Positions 8,868 to 17,678 are shown, numbered from the stretch's first letter. The stretch: 40,662 nt of DNA from Cytophagaceae bacterium (GCA_002712765.1 PAUP01000041.1:1-40662), one strand, 5' to 3'. Notes: generated by a model from the letters alone, not told the origin. Numbers and translations: made by a program.

Positions 8868-10631
8868 ATGAAATCATTCTTTCCAACTATTCTTGTCCTA
8901 TCTGTTTTAGCTACAAGTTTGTATTCTTGCTCAGAGCGCGGTGACAATCCAGACGATATCGACTTTACCACAACTTTTGAAAAAAGTAACGGCACTCAAA
9001 CCCCAACCTATACCGAAGTCATTGAATTCTATAAAGCCCTTGATAAAGCATATACCTCCATCCAGACCTATGAGGTAGGTAGCACCGATAGTGGAGAGCC
9101 ACTTACCCTGATCACCTTTAATCCTAATCGCAGCTTTGACAGCGAGTTTGCCGATAATACCGATGTAAGACGAATACTCATAAACAATGGGATTCACCCA
9201 GGCGAATCTGACGGGATAGATGCCTCCATGTTGCTTTTTAGAGATTTGGCACAAGGCAAAATTAAAGCGCCAGAACACACCTGGATCTCTGCCATTGCTG
9301 TGTATAATATTGGCGGTGCACTTCATAGAAATTCGACCTCACGCACCAATCAAAATGGTCCTGAAGCCTATGGTTTTAGAGGTAATGCCCGCAACTATGA
9401 TCTCAATCGAGATTTTGTGAAACAGGATACCAAAAATGCCAAGGCCTTTGCAGAAATCTTTCACATGATAAAGCCCGATGTATTTATCGATAATCACGTG
9501 AGTAACGGCGCCGATTATCAATACACTCTAACCCATCTCTTTACCCAGCACAACAAATTAGGCGGTGTATTAGGTCAATTTTTACATCAGGATTTTCAAC
9601 CATTGATAGAACAAGATCTCAAAGCCAATGCTTGGGAGATTTCACCTTATGTCAATGTTTTTAATCGCACACCAGAAACTGGCTTTAGTCAATTCATGGA
9701 CTATCCGCGCTATTCTACAGGGTATACAGCCATGTGGAATACCCTTGGGCTAATGGTCGAAACCCATATGCTAAAACCCTATAAACCACGAGTAGAAGGC
9801 ACCTATCAACTCATGAAAAGTGTGATTGCAGTGACCGATGCCCAGCACGAAAAGATAAAGGCCTTGCGCAATGATGCTTTTAATGCTTTCGCGAAAGCGG
9901 ATACCTACCCCTTACAATTCCGCATAGATAGCACCAAGACCTCAACGCTCTCCTTTTTAGGGTTTGAAGGCGAATATCAAGCCAGTGAGCTTACCGGACA
10001 AATGCGTTTAAAATACGACAGAGATAAGCCCTTTACCAAAGCGGTGACCTATTATGACCACTTTACACCTACAAATGACATAGCCATTCCTAAAGCCTAT
10101 CTAATACCCAGAGGCTATCGCAATATCGCCCTACTTTTAAGAGCCAATGACATTCGCTTTAAGCAACTAAAAAGGGATACCACATTTACCGCAGAGGTCT
10201 ATCACATTGATTCCTATCAAACGCGTCGCAATGCCTATGAAGGTCATTACCCACACTACAACACCAAGGTAAATCGAGATCTAGAAGAAGTTACCATAGC
10301 CAAAGGCGGATACCTTGTCCCTACAGACCAAGACGGCCTGCGCTATTTGTTAGAAACACTAGAACCAGAGGCTGTAGACAGTTTTTTTAATTGGAATTAC
10401 TTTGACACCATCTTACAACAAAAAGAAGGGTTTTCTCCTTATGTGTGGGAAGATAAGGCCGCCCAGTTTTTGGAAGATCACCAAGAAATACGTCGGTCAT
10501 TTGAAGCCAAGAAACAGAGCGATCCTAATTTTGCGAACAATTGGTACGCCCAATTAGATTGGATACACAAACAGAGTCCAAATTACGAAAGCGCACATTT
10601 ACGCTACCCTATCGTTAGGATGCCGCGTTAA
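8868..10631 (+). CDS. M14-family zinc carboxypeptidase, lipoprotein
   Basis: With the ATG at 8868 the protein has 587 residues and starts with a lipoprotein signal (SLYSC, lipidated Cys21). An upstream TTG frame at 8853 would fall against the terminator and is rejected. Zinc ligands of the M14 fold are visible: H110 and E113 in NNGIHPGESDG, and H210 in FIDNHVSNG. A substrate Arg lies in NARNYDLNRDF, and the catalytic Glu (about E298) in LMVETHMLKPY. M14 enzymes remove C-terminal residues from peptides or cleave peptidoglycan peptides. The C-terminal 250 residues form an extra domain without motifs I recognise. Probable site: periplasm or outer membrane. AFAKA in the middle is coded by the 14-bp palindrome. 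Its 3' end overlaps the convergent Nudix gene by 33 bp. Confidence 0.87.
   Translation: MKSFFPTILVLSVLATSLYSCSERGDNPDDIDFTTTFEKSNGTQTPTYTEVIEFYKALDKAYTSIQTYEVGSTDSGEPLTLITFNPNRSFDSEFADNTDVRRILINNGIHPGESDGIDASMLLFRDLAQGKIKAPEHTWISAIAVYNIGGALHRNSTSRTNQNGPEAYGFRGNARNYDLNRDFVKQDTKNAKAFAEIFHMIKPDVFIDNHVSNGADYQYTLTHLFTQHNKLGGVLGQFLHQDFQPLIEQDLKANAWEISPYVNVFNRTPETGFSQFMDYPRYSTGYTAMWNTLGLMVETHMLKPYKPRVEGTYQLMKSVIAVTDAQHEKIKALRNDAFNAFAKADTYPLQFRIDSTKTSTLSFLGFEGEYQASELTGQMRLKYDRDKPFTKAVTYYDHFTPTNDIAIPKAYLIPRGYRNIALLLRANDIRFKQLKRDTTFTAEVYHIDSYQTRRNAYEGHYPHYNTKVNRDLEEVTIAKGGYLVPTDQDGLRYLLETLEPEAVDSFFNWNYFDTILQQKEGFSPYVWEDKAAQFLEDHQEIRRSFEAKKQSDPNFANNWYAQLDWIHKQSPNYESAHLRYPIVRMPR
9885..9898. repeat. 14-bp palindrome copy 2
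   Basis: Perfect GCTTTCGCGAAAGC followed by GGA, inside the carboxypeptidase gene and read Ala-Phe-Ala-Lys-Ala. Confidence 0.95.
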
Positions 10632-11222
10632 ATATTCTTTTGGAAATAATAATTTGATATTGGCATAGGATTTTTCGAGCGCCTTTTGACTCTTTTCAAA
10701 ACCTTTCCATTTGACCTTTTCTATACCTTCTTTCTCTTGTGGGATGAGCTCGCCATCGTAAGAGGTATGCATTTCATACCAATAGGTTTCTTTTAATCGG
10801 TACTTGCCGTTGCGTTTGAAAACGTGGTACGTCTTTGTGATAAATTTTTTAATAGACAGACCCTCCACCCCAGTTTCTTCTTCTACCTCGCGAATCGCAC
10901 AATTTTGGATATCTTCTCCTTTTTCAATTTTCCCTTTGGGTAAGTCCCACTTGTTATTGCGATAGATAAATAGGATCTCTTTGCGATCATTGTATACCAA
11001 ACCGCCCCCTGCAATGACTACTGGTAATTTCTTTTTTAAGAATTTGTGAAGCTTGTGCTCGTTTTCGTGATATAAGTTGACATAAGTGAGCTCACCCTTG
11101 ACAATTTTCTTGATGATTTTCTTAAACTTGGCTTTCTTTAATGGGATAGATGTGTACTTACTTCCTATCACCTTAGTAGTTGAGAGAATTATCGGAACAT
11201 CATTCACAAAAACTTTATACAT
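10599..11222 (-). CDS. Nudix hydrolase
   Basis: With the ATG at 11222 the protein has 207 residues; the frame extends to a TTG 21 nt further up, but that lies inside pyrE and is less likely. The complete Nudix box GX5EX7REUXEEXGU is present at residues 97-119 (GKIEKGE ... REVEEETGV), preceded by NKWDLPKGK. Nudix enzymes hydrolyse nucleoside diphosphates linked to another group; the substrate cannot be read from the box. An N-terminal extension of about 65 residues, Lys-rich, precedes the catalytic domain. Only 7 bp separate its start from the divergent pyrE start, so each promoter must lie in the other gene. At the 3' end it overlaps the carboxypeptidase gene by 33 bp in antisense. Confidence 0.88.
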   Translation of the reverse strand: MYKVFVNDVPIILSTTKVIGSKYTSIPLKKAKFKKIIKKIVKGELTYVNLYHENEHKLHKFLKKKLPVVIAGGGLVYNDRKEILFIYRNNKWDLPKGKIEKGEDIQNCAIREVEEETGVEGLSIKKFITKTYHVFKRNGKYRLKETYWYEMHTSYDGELIPQEKEGIEKVKWKGFEKSQKALEKSYANIKLLFPKEYLTRHPNDRVA

Positions 11223-11225
11223 TTG
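11218..11225 (+). promoter_or_regulatory. Possible -7 element (TACATTTG) for pyrE
   Basis: An exact TAnnTTTG match lies 5 bp before the pyrE ATG and overlaps the Nudix start codon. Transcription from it would give an almost leaderless mRNA. No TTG at the -33 distance was found, so this is weak. Confidence 0.3.
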
Positions 11226-11229
11226 CAGT

Positions 11230-11877
11230 ATGATTTTAGACAAAGAAACGGCAAAAAAAACTGCCGAACTATTATTGCAAATTAACGCAATAAAATTACA
11301 ACCACAACAACCTTTTACTTGGGCGTCTGGTTGGCAGTCTCCAATTTACTGTGATAATCGTATCACCTTGTCTTATCCAACCATCAGAAATTATATCCAT
11401 CAGGAAATGGCCAAACAAATCGAAACGATTTATGGCAAACCCGATGCTATTGTGGGTGTAGCCACTGGTGCTATAGGTATTGGAATGCTCGTTGCCGATT
11501 ATCTCAACCTACCTTTTGCCTATGTGCGCCCAGAGGCCAAAAAGCACGGAAGAAAAAATCAAATCGAAGGCCATATAGAACCAGGAAGTGCTGTTATTGT
11601 TGTTGAAGACCTCATTAGTACAGGAAAAAGCAGCCTATTGGCTGTCGAAGCGCTAAAAACCGCTAATATCTCGGTAAAAGGAATGTTGGCCATTTTTACC
11701 TATGGTTTTGACACTGCCACTACAAATTTTGAAAAGGCTGAGGTCGAGCTTCATACCCTAAGTGACTACAGTCATTTACTAGAACAGGCCGCCGATACCA
11801 ACTATATTACTCAAACTCAACAAGACGCTCTGGAAACTTGGCGTCAAGATCCCGCAAATTGGGACGCTAACAACTAA
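11230..11877 (+). CDS. pyrE: Orotate phosphoribosyltransferase
   Basis: The enzyme joins orotate to PRPP to make OMP in pyrimidine synthesis. The 215 residues starting MILDKETAKKTAELL are of normal family length. They show TWASGWQSPIYCDNR near the N terminus (orotate site), AIVGVATGAIGIG near 75-87, the flexible-loop Lys/Arg segment RPEAKKHGRKNQIEG near 98-112 and the PRPP-binding motif VIVVEDLISTGKSS near 121-134. The reading frame continues upstream of the ATG at 11230, but that part lies opposite the Nudix gene and lacks similarity, so the ATG is chosen. The SRPBCC gene follows after 4 bp and is probably in the same operon. Confidence 0.95.
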   Translation: MILDKETAKKTAELLLQINAIKLQPQQPFTWASGWQSPIYCDNRITLSYPTIRNYIHQEMAKQIETIYGKPDAIVGVATGAIGIGMLVADYLNLPFAYVRPEAKKHGRKNQIEGHIEPGSAVIVVEDLISTGKSSLLAVEALKTANISVKGMLAIFTYGFDTATTNFEKAEVELHTLSDYSHLLEQAADTNYITQTQQDALETWRQDPANWDANN

Positions 11878-11881
11878 AGAC

Positions 11882-12274
11882 ATGCAACTAGAAACACCTA
11901 AAAGAACCGTAGAACAGTCCAAAGAAACGGTCTATAACTTCTTGATGAATATTGAAAACTTCGAAAAACTGATGCCTGAGCAGACAAAATTCGAAAAAAT
12001 CAATGATACTCGTTTTTTATTCGCACTTAAAGGAATGCCAGAAATCGTTCTAGATCTCAAAGAGGGTGTTCCTCATTCTAAAGTAGTGTTAGGCGCGGCT
12101 AGTGACAAATTACCTTTCACCCTAACTGCGCTTATCGAAGAGCAGGCTCCAGAGCAGGCAGAGGTACAATTGCAATTTGAGGGTACCTTTAACCCAATGA
12201 TGACAATGATGATCAAGGGGCCTATTACCAAATTTATAGGAACCTTATCTGATAACATGGATCGCATTTCATAA
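11882..12274 (+). CDS. SRPBCC (START/Bet v1-like) domain protein
   Basis: A 130-residue protein with the helix-grip plan of the SRPBCC superfamily. An N-terminal strand (METP-like MQLETPKRTVEQSK) is followed by the VYNFLMNIENFEKLMPEQ helix, six strands, and a long C-terminal helix (MTMMIKGPITKFIGTLSDNMDRI). The family binds hydrophobic ligands; no ligand can be named. It lies 4 bp behind pyrE, an arrangement that suggests co-transcription rather than a shared reaction. Confidence 0.75.
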   Translation: MQLETPKRTVEQSKETVYNFLMNIENFEKLMPEQTKFEKINDTRFLFALKGMPEIVLDLKEGVPHSKVVLGAASDKLPFTLTALIEEQAPEQAEVQLQFEGTFNPMMTMMIKGPITKFIGTLSDNMDRIS

Positions 12275-12351
12275 GGCGATCGCTTTTTCAATTTTAAAGA
12301 CATAATTGTTTACTAAAACTACTTTTTCGTTAATAACCTAAGCCCACTTTT

Positions 12352-12382
12352 TTGGGTACAGGTATTGAAAAAAGTATTTTTG
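12352..12382 (+). promoter_or_regulatory. Bacteroidetes promoter for the transketolase operon
   Basis: TTG at 12352-12354, then 20 bp, then TATTTTTG at 12375-12382 fits the TTG/TAnnTTTG promoter with good spacing. Transcription would start near 12389, about 14 nt before the ATG at 12403, which supports that start. Confidence 0.65.
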
Positions 12383-12402
12383 CTCTCATATACAAGAATC
12401 AG

Positions 12403-13248
12403 ATGGCAGATATTCAACACTTAGAAAATTTTGTAACGCAGGTTCGCAGAGATATTTTGCGTCAAGTGCATAAAGTAAATTCAGGACATCCCGGCGGATC
12501 TTTAGGATGTGCCGAGTTCTTTGTAGTCTTGTACCAAGAACTTATGGATCGTAAAGAAGGCTTCGATATGGATGGTAAAGGCGAAGATCTCTTCTTTTTA
12601 TCTAACGGACATATTTCTCCGGTCTTTTATAGTGTTTTAGCACGTTCGGGCTATTTTCCTGTAGAAGAGCTCAACACCTTTAGATTGCTAAACTCTAGAC
12701 TTCAAGGCCACCCAACTACACATGAAGGATTACCAGGAGTAAGAATAGCTTCGGGTTCGCTGGGTCAAGGGATCAGTGTTGCTCTGGGTGCTGCCGAGAC
12801 AAAAAAACTCAACAATTGCGATCACCTCATCTATGCCCTAATGGGAGATGGAGAATTGCAGGAAGGCCAAAATTGGGAAGCTATTATGTATGCTGCGGCA
12901 AACCGTATTGACAATATCGTTGTAACGGTAGACTTGAACGGGCAGCAAATCGATGGCAGTACAGACAACGTACTTCCTATGGGTAGTGTCAAATCTAAGT
13001 TTGAAGCCTTTGGGTGGGATGTGCTAGAGATAGAAAAAGGAAATGATATTCAGGCCATTATTGACGGTCTTACAGCCGCCAAATCTCGCACGGGTAATGG
13101 TAAACCCATTTGTGTTTTACTACACACGGTAATGGGTAATGGTGTAGACTTTATGATGCACACACACGCTTGGCATGGTAAAGCACCCAACGACGAGCAA
13201 CTTGCCATAGGTTTAGAACAAAATCCTGAAACCTTAGGCGATTATTAA
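12403..13248 (+). CDS. Transketolase, N-terminal (TPP-binding) subunit
   Basis: This is the N-terminal half of a split transketolase, 281 residues from ATG 12403 ([11 protein letters not shown]). An upstream TTG frame overlaps the promoter and is rejected. Visible motifs are [11 protein letters not shown] near residues 26-36, the [12 protein letters not shown] segment, [14 protein letters not shown], and the thiamine-diphosphate motif [13 protein letters not shown] near 148-160, followed by [13 protein letters not shown]. The active enzyme is a complex with the product of the next gene and moves two-carbon units between sugars in the pentose phosphate pathway. A 56-bp spacer with a 12-bp form of the palindrome separates the halves. 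Confidence 0.94.
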   Translation: MADIQHLENFVTQVRRDILRQVHKVNSGHPGGSLGCAEFFVVLYQELMDRKEGFDMDGKGEDLFFLSNGHISPVFYSVLARSGYFPVEELNTFRLLNSRLQGHPTTHEGLPGVRIASGSLGQGISVALGAAETKKLNNCDHLIYALMGDGELQEGQNWEAIMYAAANRIDNIVVTVDLNGQQIDGSTDNVLPMGSVKSKFEAFGWDVLEIEKGNDIQAIIDGLTAAKSRTGNGKPICVLLHTVMGNGVDFMMHTHAWHGKAPNDEQLAIGLEQNPETLGDY

Positions 13249-13255
13249 GGAGTCC

Positions 13256-13267
13256 GCTTTCGCGAAA
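13256..13267. repeat. 12-bp form of the palindrome (GCTTTCGCGAAA)
   Basis: Lies in the 56-bp spacer between the two transketolase genes. Read on the minus strand it is TTTCGCGAAAGCGGA, the same right flank as copies 1, 2 and 8. Confidence 0.8.
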
Positions 13268-13304
13268 TAGATTACAACCCACATTAACCGAAGACATCAA
13301 GAGC

Positions 13305-14258
13305 ATGAAAACATACGAAAATACAGGAAGTAAGGATACACGATCAGGATTTGGAGCTGGTCTGGAGGCCTTAGGAAAAATCAATGAAAACGTGGTTGCC
13401 CTATGCGCCGATTTGACCGGATCTCTAAAAATGGACGCTTTTAAGGAAAATCATCCTGAGCGATTTTTTCAAGTAGGAATTGCCGAAGCCAATATGATGG
13501 GGCTCGCCGCTGGAATGACTATAGGCGGAAAAATTCCATTTACAGGTACCTTTGCCAATTTTTCTACAGGTCGCGTCTATGATCAAATAAGACAAAGCAT
13601 CGCTTATTCTGATAAGAATGTCAAGATATGTGCCTCTCACGCTGGCCTCACCCTTGGTGAAGATGGGGCTACACACCAAATTTTAGAAGATATTGGGCTG
13701 ATGAAAATGCTGCCTGGTATGACGGTAATCAACACTTGTGACTACAATCAAACCAAAGCCGCGACTATGGCTATTGCCAATCATCACGGGCCGGTATATT
13801 TGCGTTTTGGAAGACCAAAAGTGGCTAATTTTACTCCTGAAGATCAGCATTTTGAAATAGGTAAAGCCGTGCATCTGCAAGAAGGAACGGACGTTACTAT
13901 TGTTGCTACAGGTCACTTAGTTTGGGAAGCCTTAGAAGCGGCTAAGACCCTACACAACGATGGGATTAGCGCAGCCGTGATTAATATTCACACCATTAAG
14001 CCATTGGATGCAGCCGCAATACTTGAGTCTGTCAAGACTACGGGCTGTGTGGTCACTGCCGAAGAACACAACTTTTTAGGAGGGCTTGGAGAAAGTGTTG
14101 CAAGAGAGCTTGCCTTAGCTCATCCTGTACCTCAGGAATTTGTCGCTACCCAAGACACCTTTGGCGAAAGCGGTACTCCTGCAGAGCTCATGGAAAAGTA
14201 TGGTTTAAACGCCGAAGCTATCACCAAAGCTGCCAAAAAAGTAATGGCTAGAAAATAA
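13305..14258 (+). CDS. Transketolase, C-terminal subunit
   Basis: A 317-residue partner of the preceding gene, corresponding to the Pyr and C-terminal domains of transketolase. Motifs are [13 protein letters not shown] near the N terminus, [17 protein letters not shown] near 60-76 with the catalytic Glu that activates thiamine diphosphate, [16 protein letters not shown] near 108-122, and the C-terminal domain with [12 protein letters not shown]. The order N-half then C-half in one operon is the usual split-transketolase arrangement in Bacteroidota. ATG 13305 is the first ATG and matches the family start. A hairpin terminator follows at 14292. Confidence 0.94.
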   Translation: MKTYENTGSKDTRSGFGAGLEALGKINENVVALCADLTGSLKMDAFKENHPERFFQVGIAEANMMGLAAGMTIGGKIPFTGTFANFSTGRVYDQIRQSIAYSDKNVKICASHAGLTLGEDGATHQILEDIGLMKMLPGMTVINTCDYNQTKAATMAIANHHGPVYLRFGRPKVANFTPEDQHFEIGKAVHLQEGTDVTIVATGHLVWEALEAAKTLHNDGISAAVINIHTIKPLDAAAILESVKTTGCVVTAEEHNFLGGLGESVARELALAHPVPQEFVATQDTFGESGTPAELMEKYGLNAEAITKAAKKVMARK

Positions 14259-14291
14259 GCCAAACACATTTACGTTAGTATTATAACTCAT

Positions 14292-14326
14292 AAAGGCAGA
14301 ATTGTTTGATTCTGCCTTTTATTTTT
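14292..14326 (+). terminator. Terminator of the transketolase operon
   Basis: A perfect 10-bp stem, AAAGGCAGAA (14292-14301) with TTCTGCCTTT (14310-14319), and an eight-base loop are followed by TATTTTT. The same T-run overlaps a TATTTTTG motif (14320-14327) that may be the -7 element of the next gene. Confidence 0.85.
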
Positions 14327-14351
14327 GATTGTAACATTTAAATCAGTACTT

Positions 14352-14954
14352 ATGAAAAATTTAATGATCGCTGTATTGTTTTTAGCAAGTATTACAGCTG
14401 TAGGACAGAGTTCTCATTTTGGTATTAAAGGCGGGCTTAACTTTGGTTCGACCGGAGAATTATCTGGAATTTTTGACAGACCCATCGATGCCGATAATAA
14501 GGTGGGCTACCACTTGGGCGCCTTTGGTCATGTAGAATTCTTAGGATTATTTTTACAACCCGAAGTTGTTTATACTAGGCTCAATAGTGAATATAAACGA
14601 TCTGGCACCTCGGCAGATTACAATTTATCAAAACTCGATATCCCCGTATTGTTAGGACTTGATATTTTGGGGCCTATTAATATTAAAGCGGGTCCGTCTT
14701 TTCAGGTTGTACTCAATAACGAATTAGATGGTGCCGGCGTTGATATCGAAGAACCTGAAAATACATTTACGGTAGGGTATCAATTAGGCGTAGGTGTCAC
14801 CTTAGGGCAACTTGGTCTTGATCTGCGCTATGAAGGAGCATTTCAAGAAAATGAAACCTTTGGAGATCAAACCCTACAAGATGCAGGCTTTGTGCTAGAT
14901 TCTAGACCTTCTCAATGGATTTTGAGTTTGTCTTATGCCTTTGATAGCAAATAA
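14352..14954 (+). CDS. Outer-membrane beta-barrel protein (porin/opacity type)
   Basis: From the ATG at 14352 the protein has 200 residues; a TTG further up at 14325 lies in the terminator and is rejected. A signal peptide (MKNLMIAVLFLASITAVGQ) is followed by SSHFGIKGGLNFG, the start of the small outer-membrane barrel family common in Bacteroidota (PF13568-like). Alternating strands end in FVLDSRPSQWILSLSYAF, with the usual aromatic residue near the C terminus. These are 8-stranded barrels of mostly unknown role. A single gene: terminators stand on both sides. Confidence 0.85.
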   Translation: MKNLMIAVLFLASITAVGQSSHFGIKGGLNFGSTGELSGIFDRPIDADNKVGYHLGAFGHVEFLGLFLQPEVVYTRLNSEYKRSGTSADYNLSKLDIPVLLGLDILGPINIKAGPSFQVVLNNELDGAGVDIEEPENTFTVGYQLGVGVTLGQLGLDLRYEGAFQENETFGDQTLQDAGFVLDSRPSQWILSLSYAFDSK

Positions 14955-14975
14955 TCGAGATCGCTTATTAGCGCT

Positions 14976-15010
14976 AAAAAAAAGCCATTTCAAGTTGAAA
15001 TGGCTTTTTT
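14976..15010. terminator. Bidirectional terminator between convergent genes
   Basis: AAAAAAAAGCCATTTCA pairs with TGAAATGGCTTTTTT around a three-base loop. A-runs and T-runs on both sides let it work for the barrel gene (+) and the FKBP-like gene (-). Confidence 0.9.
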
Positions 15011-15031
15011 AATGCTATTTTTTATGTTCTA

Positions 15032-16063
15032 TCAACTATCAGAATCTAGATAATTTGGTGTACCATCTTGATCGGTATCAGGAAAAACGACAGTCCCATC
15101 TGGCTCAATCTCTATCTCGTCAATCGTATCTATACCATCACCATCATCATCGGTGTCTAAATGATCGGGAGTACCGTCATTGTCGGTATCCAAAAATCCT
15201 GCAAAAACCGTATTTCCTTCACTATCTACTTCTGTCAATACCTCTAGACTCGTCAAGACACCATCATTCTCATCATTGGGGTCTCTGAAGTTAGGTACGG
15301 CATCACCATCGGTATTGTCTTCTTCTTGGTCAAATAAGAAACCGTTGTTGTTTACATCTTCTAAAATGGAAGGGATAAAATCATTATCGTGATCGGCTTG
15401 ATCGGCAAGTAAAGTATCGTAGGTAAATACTAAATTGGCATATAAGCCAATTGATGAATTGGCAGGAGGTGCTGCATAATAAGCCACCCCACTAGGCATA
15501 AATACGGCACCAATACCATAATCCTGTTCAAAAGTAGTCGTCCCATCAGGATTGACCATAAAACCAGAACCGGGTTTAGATCCAGCCACTCCTTTGGCAA
15601 AACCTTCGATAGTACTTACCAAATCTAACCATATAGGACTGGCCGTACTGTCAAATACGTCTCCATAAATTTTTTGACCGCTAAATGATAAAAAAGTAGA
15701 ATCGGCAAAGGTGGGAACAAACTCTCCTACACCTTCTCTAGCAGTCAATATGTAAATAGTCTGATCTGTTTCAACACGATTAAAAGTCTTGGTGGTTACC
15801 TGATCAATTAAAGGTGTTTTATCAGCATTGTCATTGGCAATAGTATCAAAAACAATTTTGTAATTAAAATCTGCTGGAGGATTAGCAAACTCTTCATAAT
15901 TGTAAAAGTGGGTTTGCAAATACTCACGTATGAGCTCATCGTCTTCGGCAGCTTGTTCCCCGCGATCACGCAAAGGTATAGCTTCTGGCCCATCGTCATC
16001 ATTTGGACAAGCCGTACAAACTAACAATACCGCAATTAATCCAAGGTAATTTTTAATATTCAT
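15032..16063 (-). CDS. FKBP-like lipoprotein with C-terminal calcium-binding repeats
   Basis: A 343-residue lipoprotein with lipidated Cys19 (LVCTAC). Residues about 100-235 look like a divergent FKBP peptidyl-prolyl isomerase. There is an F/W-type strand ending in IEGFAKGVAGSKPGSGFMV, then the VFMPSGVAYYA loop and IGLYANLVFTYDTLL as the closing strand (compare GVxxGSK..IPP.LAYG..PPN..LVF). Residues about 237-343 are Asp-rich thrombospondin type 3-like repeats (DTDNDGTPDHLDTDDDGDG), which bind calcium. FKBPs help fold envelope proteins; in Bacteroidota some are gliding-associated lipoproteins. Several active-site aromatics are not obvious, so catalysis is uncertain. It is divergent from the S4 protein gene. 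Confidence 0.75.
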   Translation of the reverse strand: MNIKNYLGLIAVLLVCTACPNDDDGPEAIPLRDRGEQAAEDDELIREYLQTHFYNYEEFANPPADFNYKIVFDTIANDNADKTPLIDQVTTKTFNRVETDQTIYILTAREGVGEFVPTFADSTFLSFSGQKIYGDVFDSTASPIWLDLVSTIEGFAKGVAGSKPGSGFMVNPDGTTTFEQDYGIGAVFMPSGVAYYAAPPANSSIGLYANLVFTYDTLLADQADHDNDFIPSILEDVNNNGFLFDQEEDNTDGDAVPNFRDPNDENDGVLTSLEVLTEVDSEGNTVFAGFLDTDNDGTPDHLDTDDDGDGIDTIDEIEIEPDGTVVFPDTDQDGTPNYLDSDS

Positions 16064-16151
16064 GTTTTAAATTTTGAAGGCGCAAGATACAATTTTGACG
16101 TATTTTAGCGCTATTCTACTGTTAGATTAACGCGCTTTTAAGCAAAATTAT

Positions 16152-16547
16152 ATGAGGGTTGATAAATATTTGTGGTGTATAAGATATTATAAGACGAGAT
16201 CTATTGCCACAGCGGCGATCAAAAAGGGTCATGTCAAGGTAAATGGTGCTGTTGTCAAACCATCCAGAGAGGTTTATGCCACCGATCAGATATCGGTGCG
16301 CAAAAACCAGGTAGATTATCAGCTTGTTGTCTTAGACACGCCAGATAGTCGTCTTGGAGCCAAATTAGTGGATATCTATAGAAAGGACGTTACCCCAAAA
16401 GAAAATTTGGAAAAATTGGAGCTCTTAAAATACTCCAAAGATTACTACCGAAAAAAAGGTACGGGAAGACCTACAAAAAAAGATCGGAGAGATATTGATG
16501 AAATTTATGAAAACGACGACTTCTTTAGCAAAGATGAAGAAGAATAA
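16152..16547 (+). CDS. S4-domain RNA-binding protein (Hsp15-like)
   Basis: A 131-residue basic protein that begins with the S4 domain itself: MRVDKYLWCIRYYKTRSIAT, then KKGHVKVNG and KPSREVYATDQISV. E. coli Hsp15 has the same domain and recycles stalled 50S subunits with nascent chain-tRNA. The C-terminal 50 residues are charged (KKGTGRPTKKDRRDIDE, then an acidic tail), as in Hsp15. ATG 16152 is required by the domain start. Next gene after 41 bp. Confidence 0.87.
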   Translation: MRVDKYLWCIRYYKTRSIATAAIKKGHVKVNGAVVKPSREVYATDQISVRKNQVDYQLVVLDTPDSRLGAKLVDIYRKDVTPKENLEKLELLKYSKDYYRKKGTGRPTKKDRRDIDEIYENDDFFSKDEEE

Positions 16548-16562
16548 GCGTATATTTTGATT

Positions 16563-16570
16563 TACATTTG
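16563..16570 (+). promoter_or_regulatory. Possible -7 element (TACATTTG) for the phosphoribosyltransferase gene
   Basis: Exact TAnnTTTG match 18 bp before ATG 16589. No well-spaced TTG was seen, so support is partial. Confidence 0.35.
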
Positions 16571-16588
16571 TGACTTAGTCTTTTACGT

Positions 16589-17092
16589 ATGAAAGTTAAA
16601 CTAGATAAGATACTCGATCATCAAGCCATAGGGCATAAAACACGTCGCATTGCCTATCAAATTTACGAGAGTAATGTAGCCGAAAAAGAGATTGTATTGG
16701 CCGGTATCGCAGATAACGGTTATAAATTTGCCGAACGCCTCGCGCAAACCCTCGAAGAGATCTCTTCTATCAAGGTAATTTTATGTAAGGTATCGATGAA
16801 CAAAAAGGATCCATTAGGCACGGTTACTACCTCACTTGATCCTGCTGCCTATAAAGACAAATCTGTAGTTTTAATTGACGATGTACTCAATTCGGGCACC
16901 ACTTTAGTCTATGGGGTCAAACACTTCTTAGAAGTGCCGCTAAAGCGATTTAAAACAGCAGTACTCATCAACAGGAATCATAAAAAATTTCCTGTAAAGG
17001 CAGACTTTAAAGGCGTATCGTTAAGCACCTCACTCAACGAATCGGTCAAAGTGCGTTTTCGCAAAGGCAATGATATGGCCGTATTAGAATAA
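16589..17092 (+). CDS. Phosphoribosyltransferase, PyrR-like
   Basis: A 167-residue type I phosphoribosyltransferase. The PRPP motif VVLIDDVLNSGTTL lies near residues 91-104, with IVLAGIADNGYKFAERLA near 33-50 and a hypervariable basic hood. Length and pattern recall PyrR (uracil phosphoribosyltransferase and pyrimidine regulator) more than hypoxanthine or adenine enzymes, but the base cannot be fixed by eye. If PyrR-like it might act on pyrimidine salvage; no RNA attenuator was found near pyrE. The last 9 bp overlap the convergent shikimate kinase gene. Confidence 0.8.
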   Translation: MKVKLDKILDHQAIGHKTRRIAYQIYESNVAEKEIVLAGIADNGYKFAERLAQTLEEISSIKVILCKVSMNKKDPLGTVTTSLDPAAYKDKSVVLIDDVLNSGTTLVYGVKHFLEVPLKRFKTAVLINRNHKKFPVKADFKGVSLSTSLNESVKVRFRKGNDMAVLE

Positions 17093-17608
17093 ACGCGATA
17101 CTATAGCTTCAACAACAGTATCTACAGTATCATGTTGACCTACTTTAATTCGCGTGTCTGCCTGATTGTAAAAATAGGAACGCTCAAAAAGGTGCTTACG
17201 CACATATGTTTCTAGCTCGTCATAAGATTCAAACCTGGTGAGTAGCGGCCTGCCCGAGCGCGCCTCCCACAATCGTTTACCCAGAACCTCAACAGCTACA
17301 TTTAAATAAATACTCTGAGCTTCAGATTTTTGCAAGATCTCCATGGCATTACCGTAGCAAGGCGTACCTCCACCCAGCGCGATTACATGTTTTTGTAGAT
17401 TGGTATCAAGTAATTCTTGAAGATAAAGTGCTTCTTTTTTTCTGAAATAAATTTCGCCGTGAGCGTCAAAAATAGCCGAGATAGATTTAGATTCTTTGGC
17501 AACGATATAATCGTCAAAGTCTATGAAACTATAACCAAGACGGCTGGCCAATTGAGAACCAATAGTCGATTTTCCCGACCCCATATATCCTAATAGAAAA
17601 ATAGTCAT
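17084..17608 (-). CDS. aroK: Shikimate kinase
   Basis: A 174-residue enzyme of normal length that phosphorylates shikimate with ATP in the chorismate pathway. The Walker A motif GYMGSGKSTIG lies at residues 7-17. The shikimate-binding DFDDYI follows near 31-36, with EIYFRKKE (Arg for shikimate) near 52-59 and HVIALGGGTPCY near 74-85. The lid Arg lies in ARSGRPLL near 115. It stands alone on the minus strand and converges with the phosphoribosyltransferase gene with overlapping stops. Confidence 0.95.
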   Translation of the reverse strand: MTIFLLGYMGSGKSTIGSQLASRLGYSFIDFDDYIVAKESKSISAIFDAHGEIYFRKKEALYLQELLDTNLQKHVIALGGGTPCYGNAMEILQKSEAQSIYLNVAVEVLGKRLWEARSGRPLLTRFESYDELETYVRKHLFERSYFYNQADTRIKVGQHDTVDTVVEAIVSRLF

Positions 17609-17678
17609 GTGCTAAACTTTTGAAAAACAAAGGTATTCGCTTCTGAGAAAATAAAGTCAAAAATAATTTTAAAAAGGC

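Noticed and set aside
12260-12287. Possible terminator after the SRPBCC gene (GATCGC ... GCGATC then T-run)
   Set aside because: The stem has only six pairs, a ten-base loop, and overlaps the end of the coding sequence; too weak to call.
15055-15392. His-rich open frames on the plus strand opposite the FKBP-like lipoprotein
   Set aside because: They are the antisense image of the Asp-rich calcium-binding repeats (GAT codons read as ATC/CAT) and have no start context or family resemblance.
16589-17092. Adenine or hypoxanthine phosphoribosyltransferase as a firm call
   Set aside because: The PRPP motif is common to the whole type I family and the hood region does not match hpt or apt by eye.
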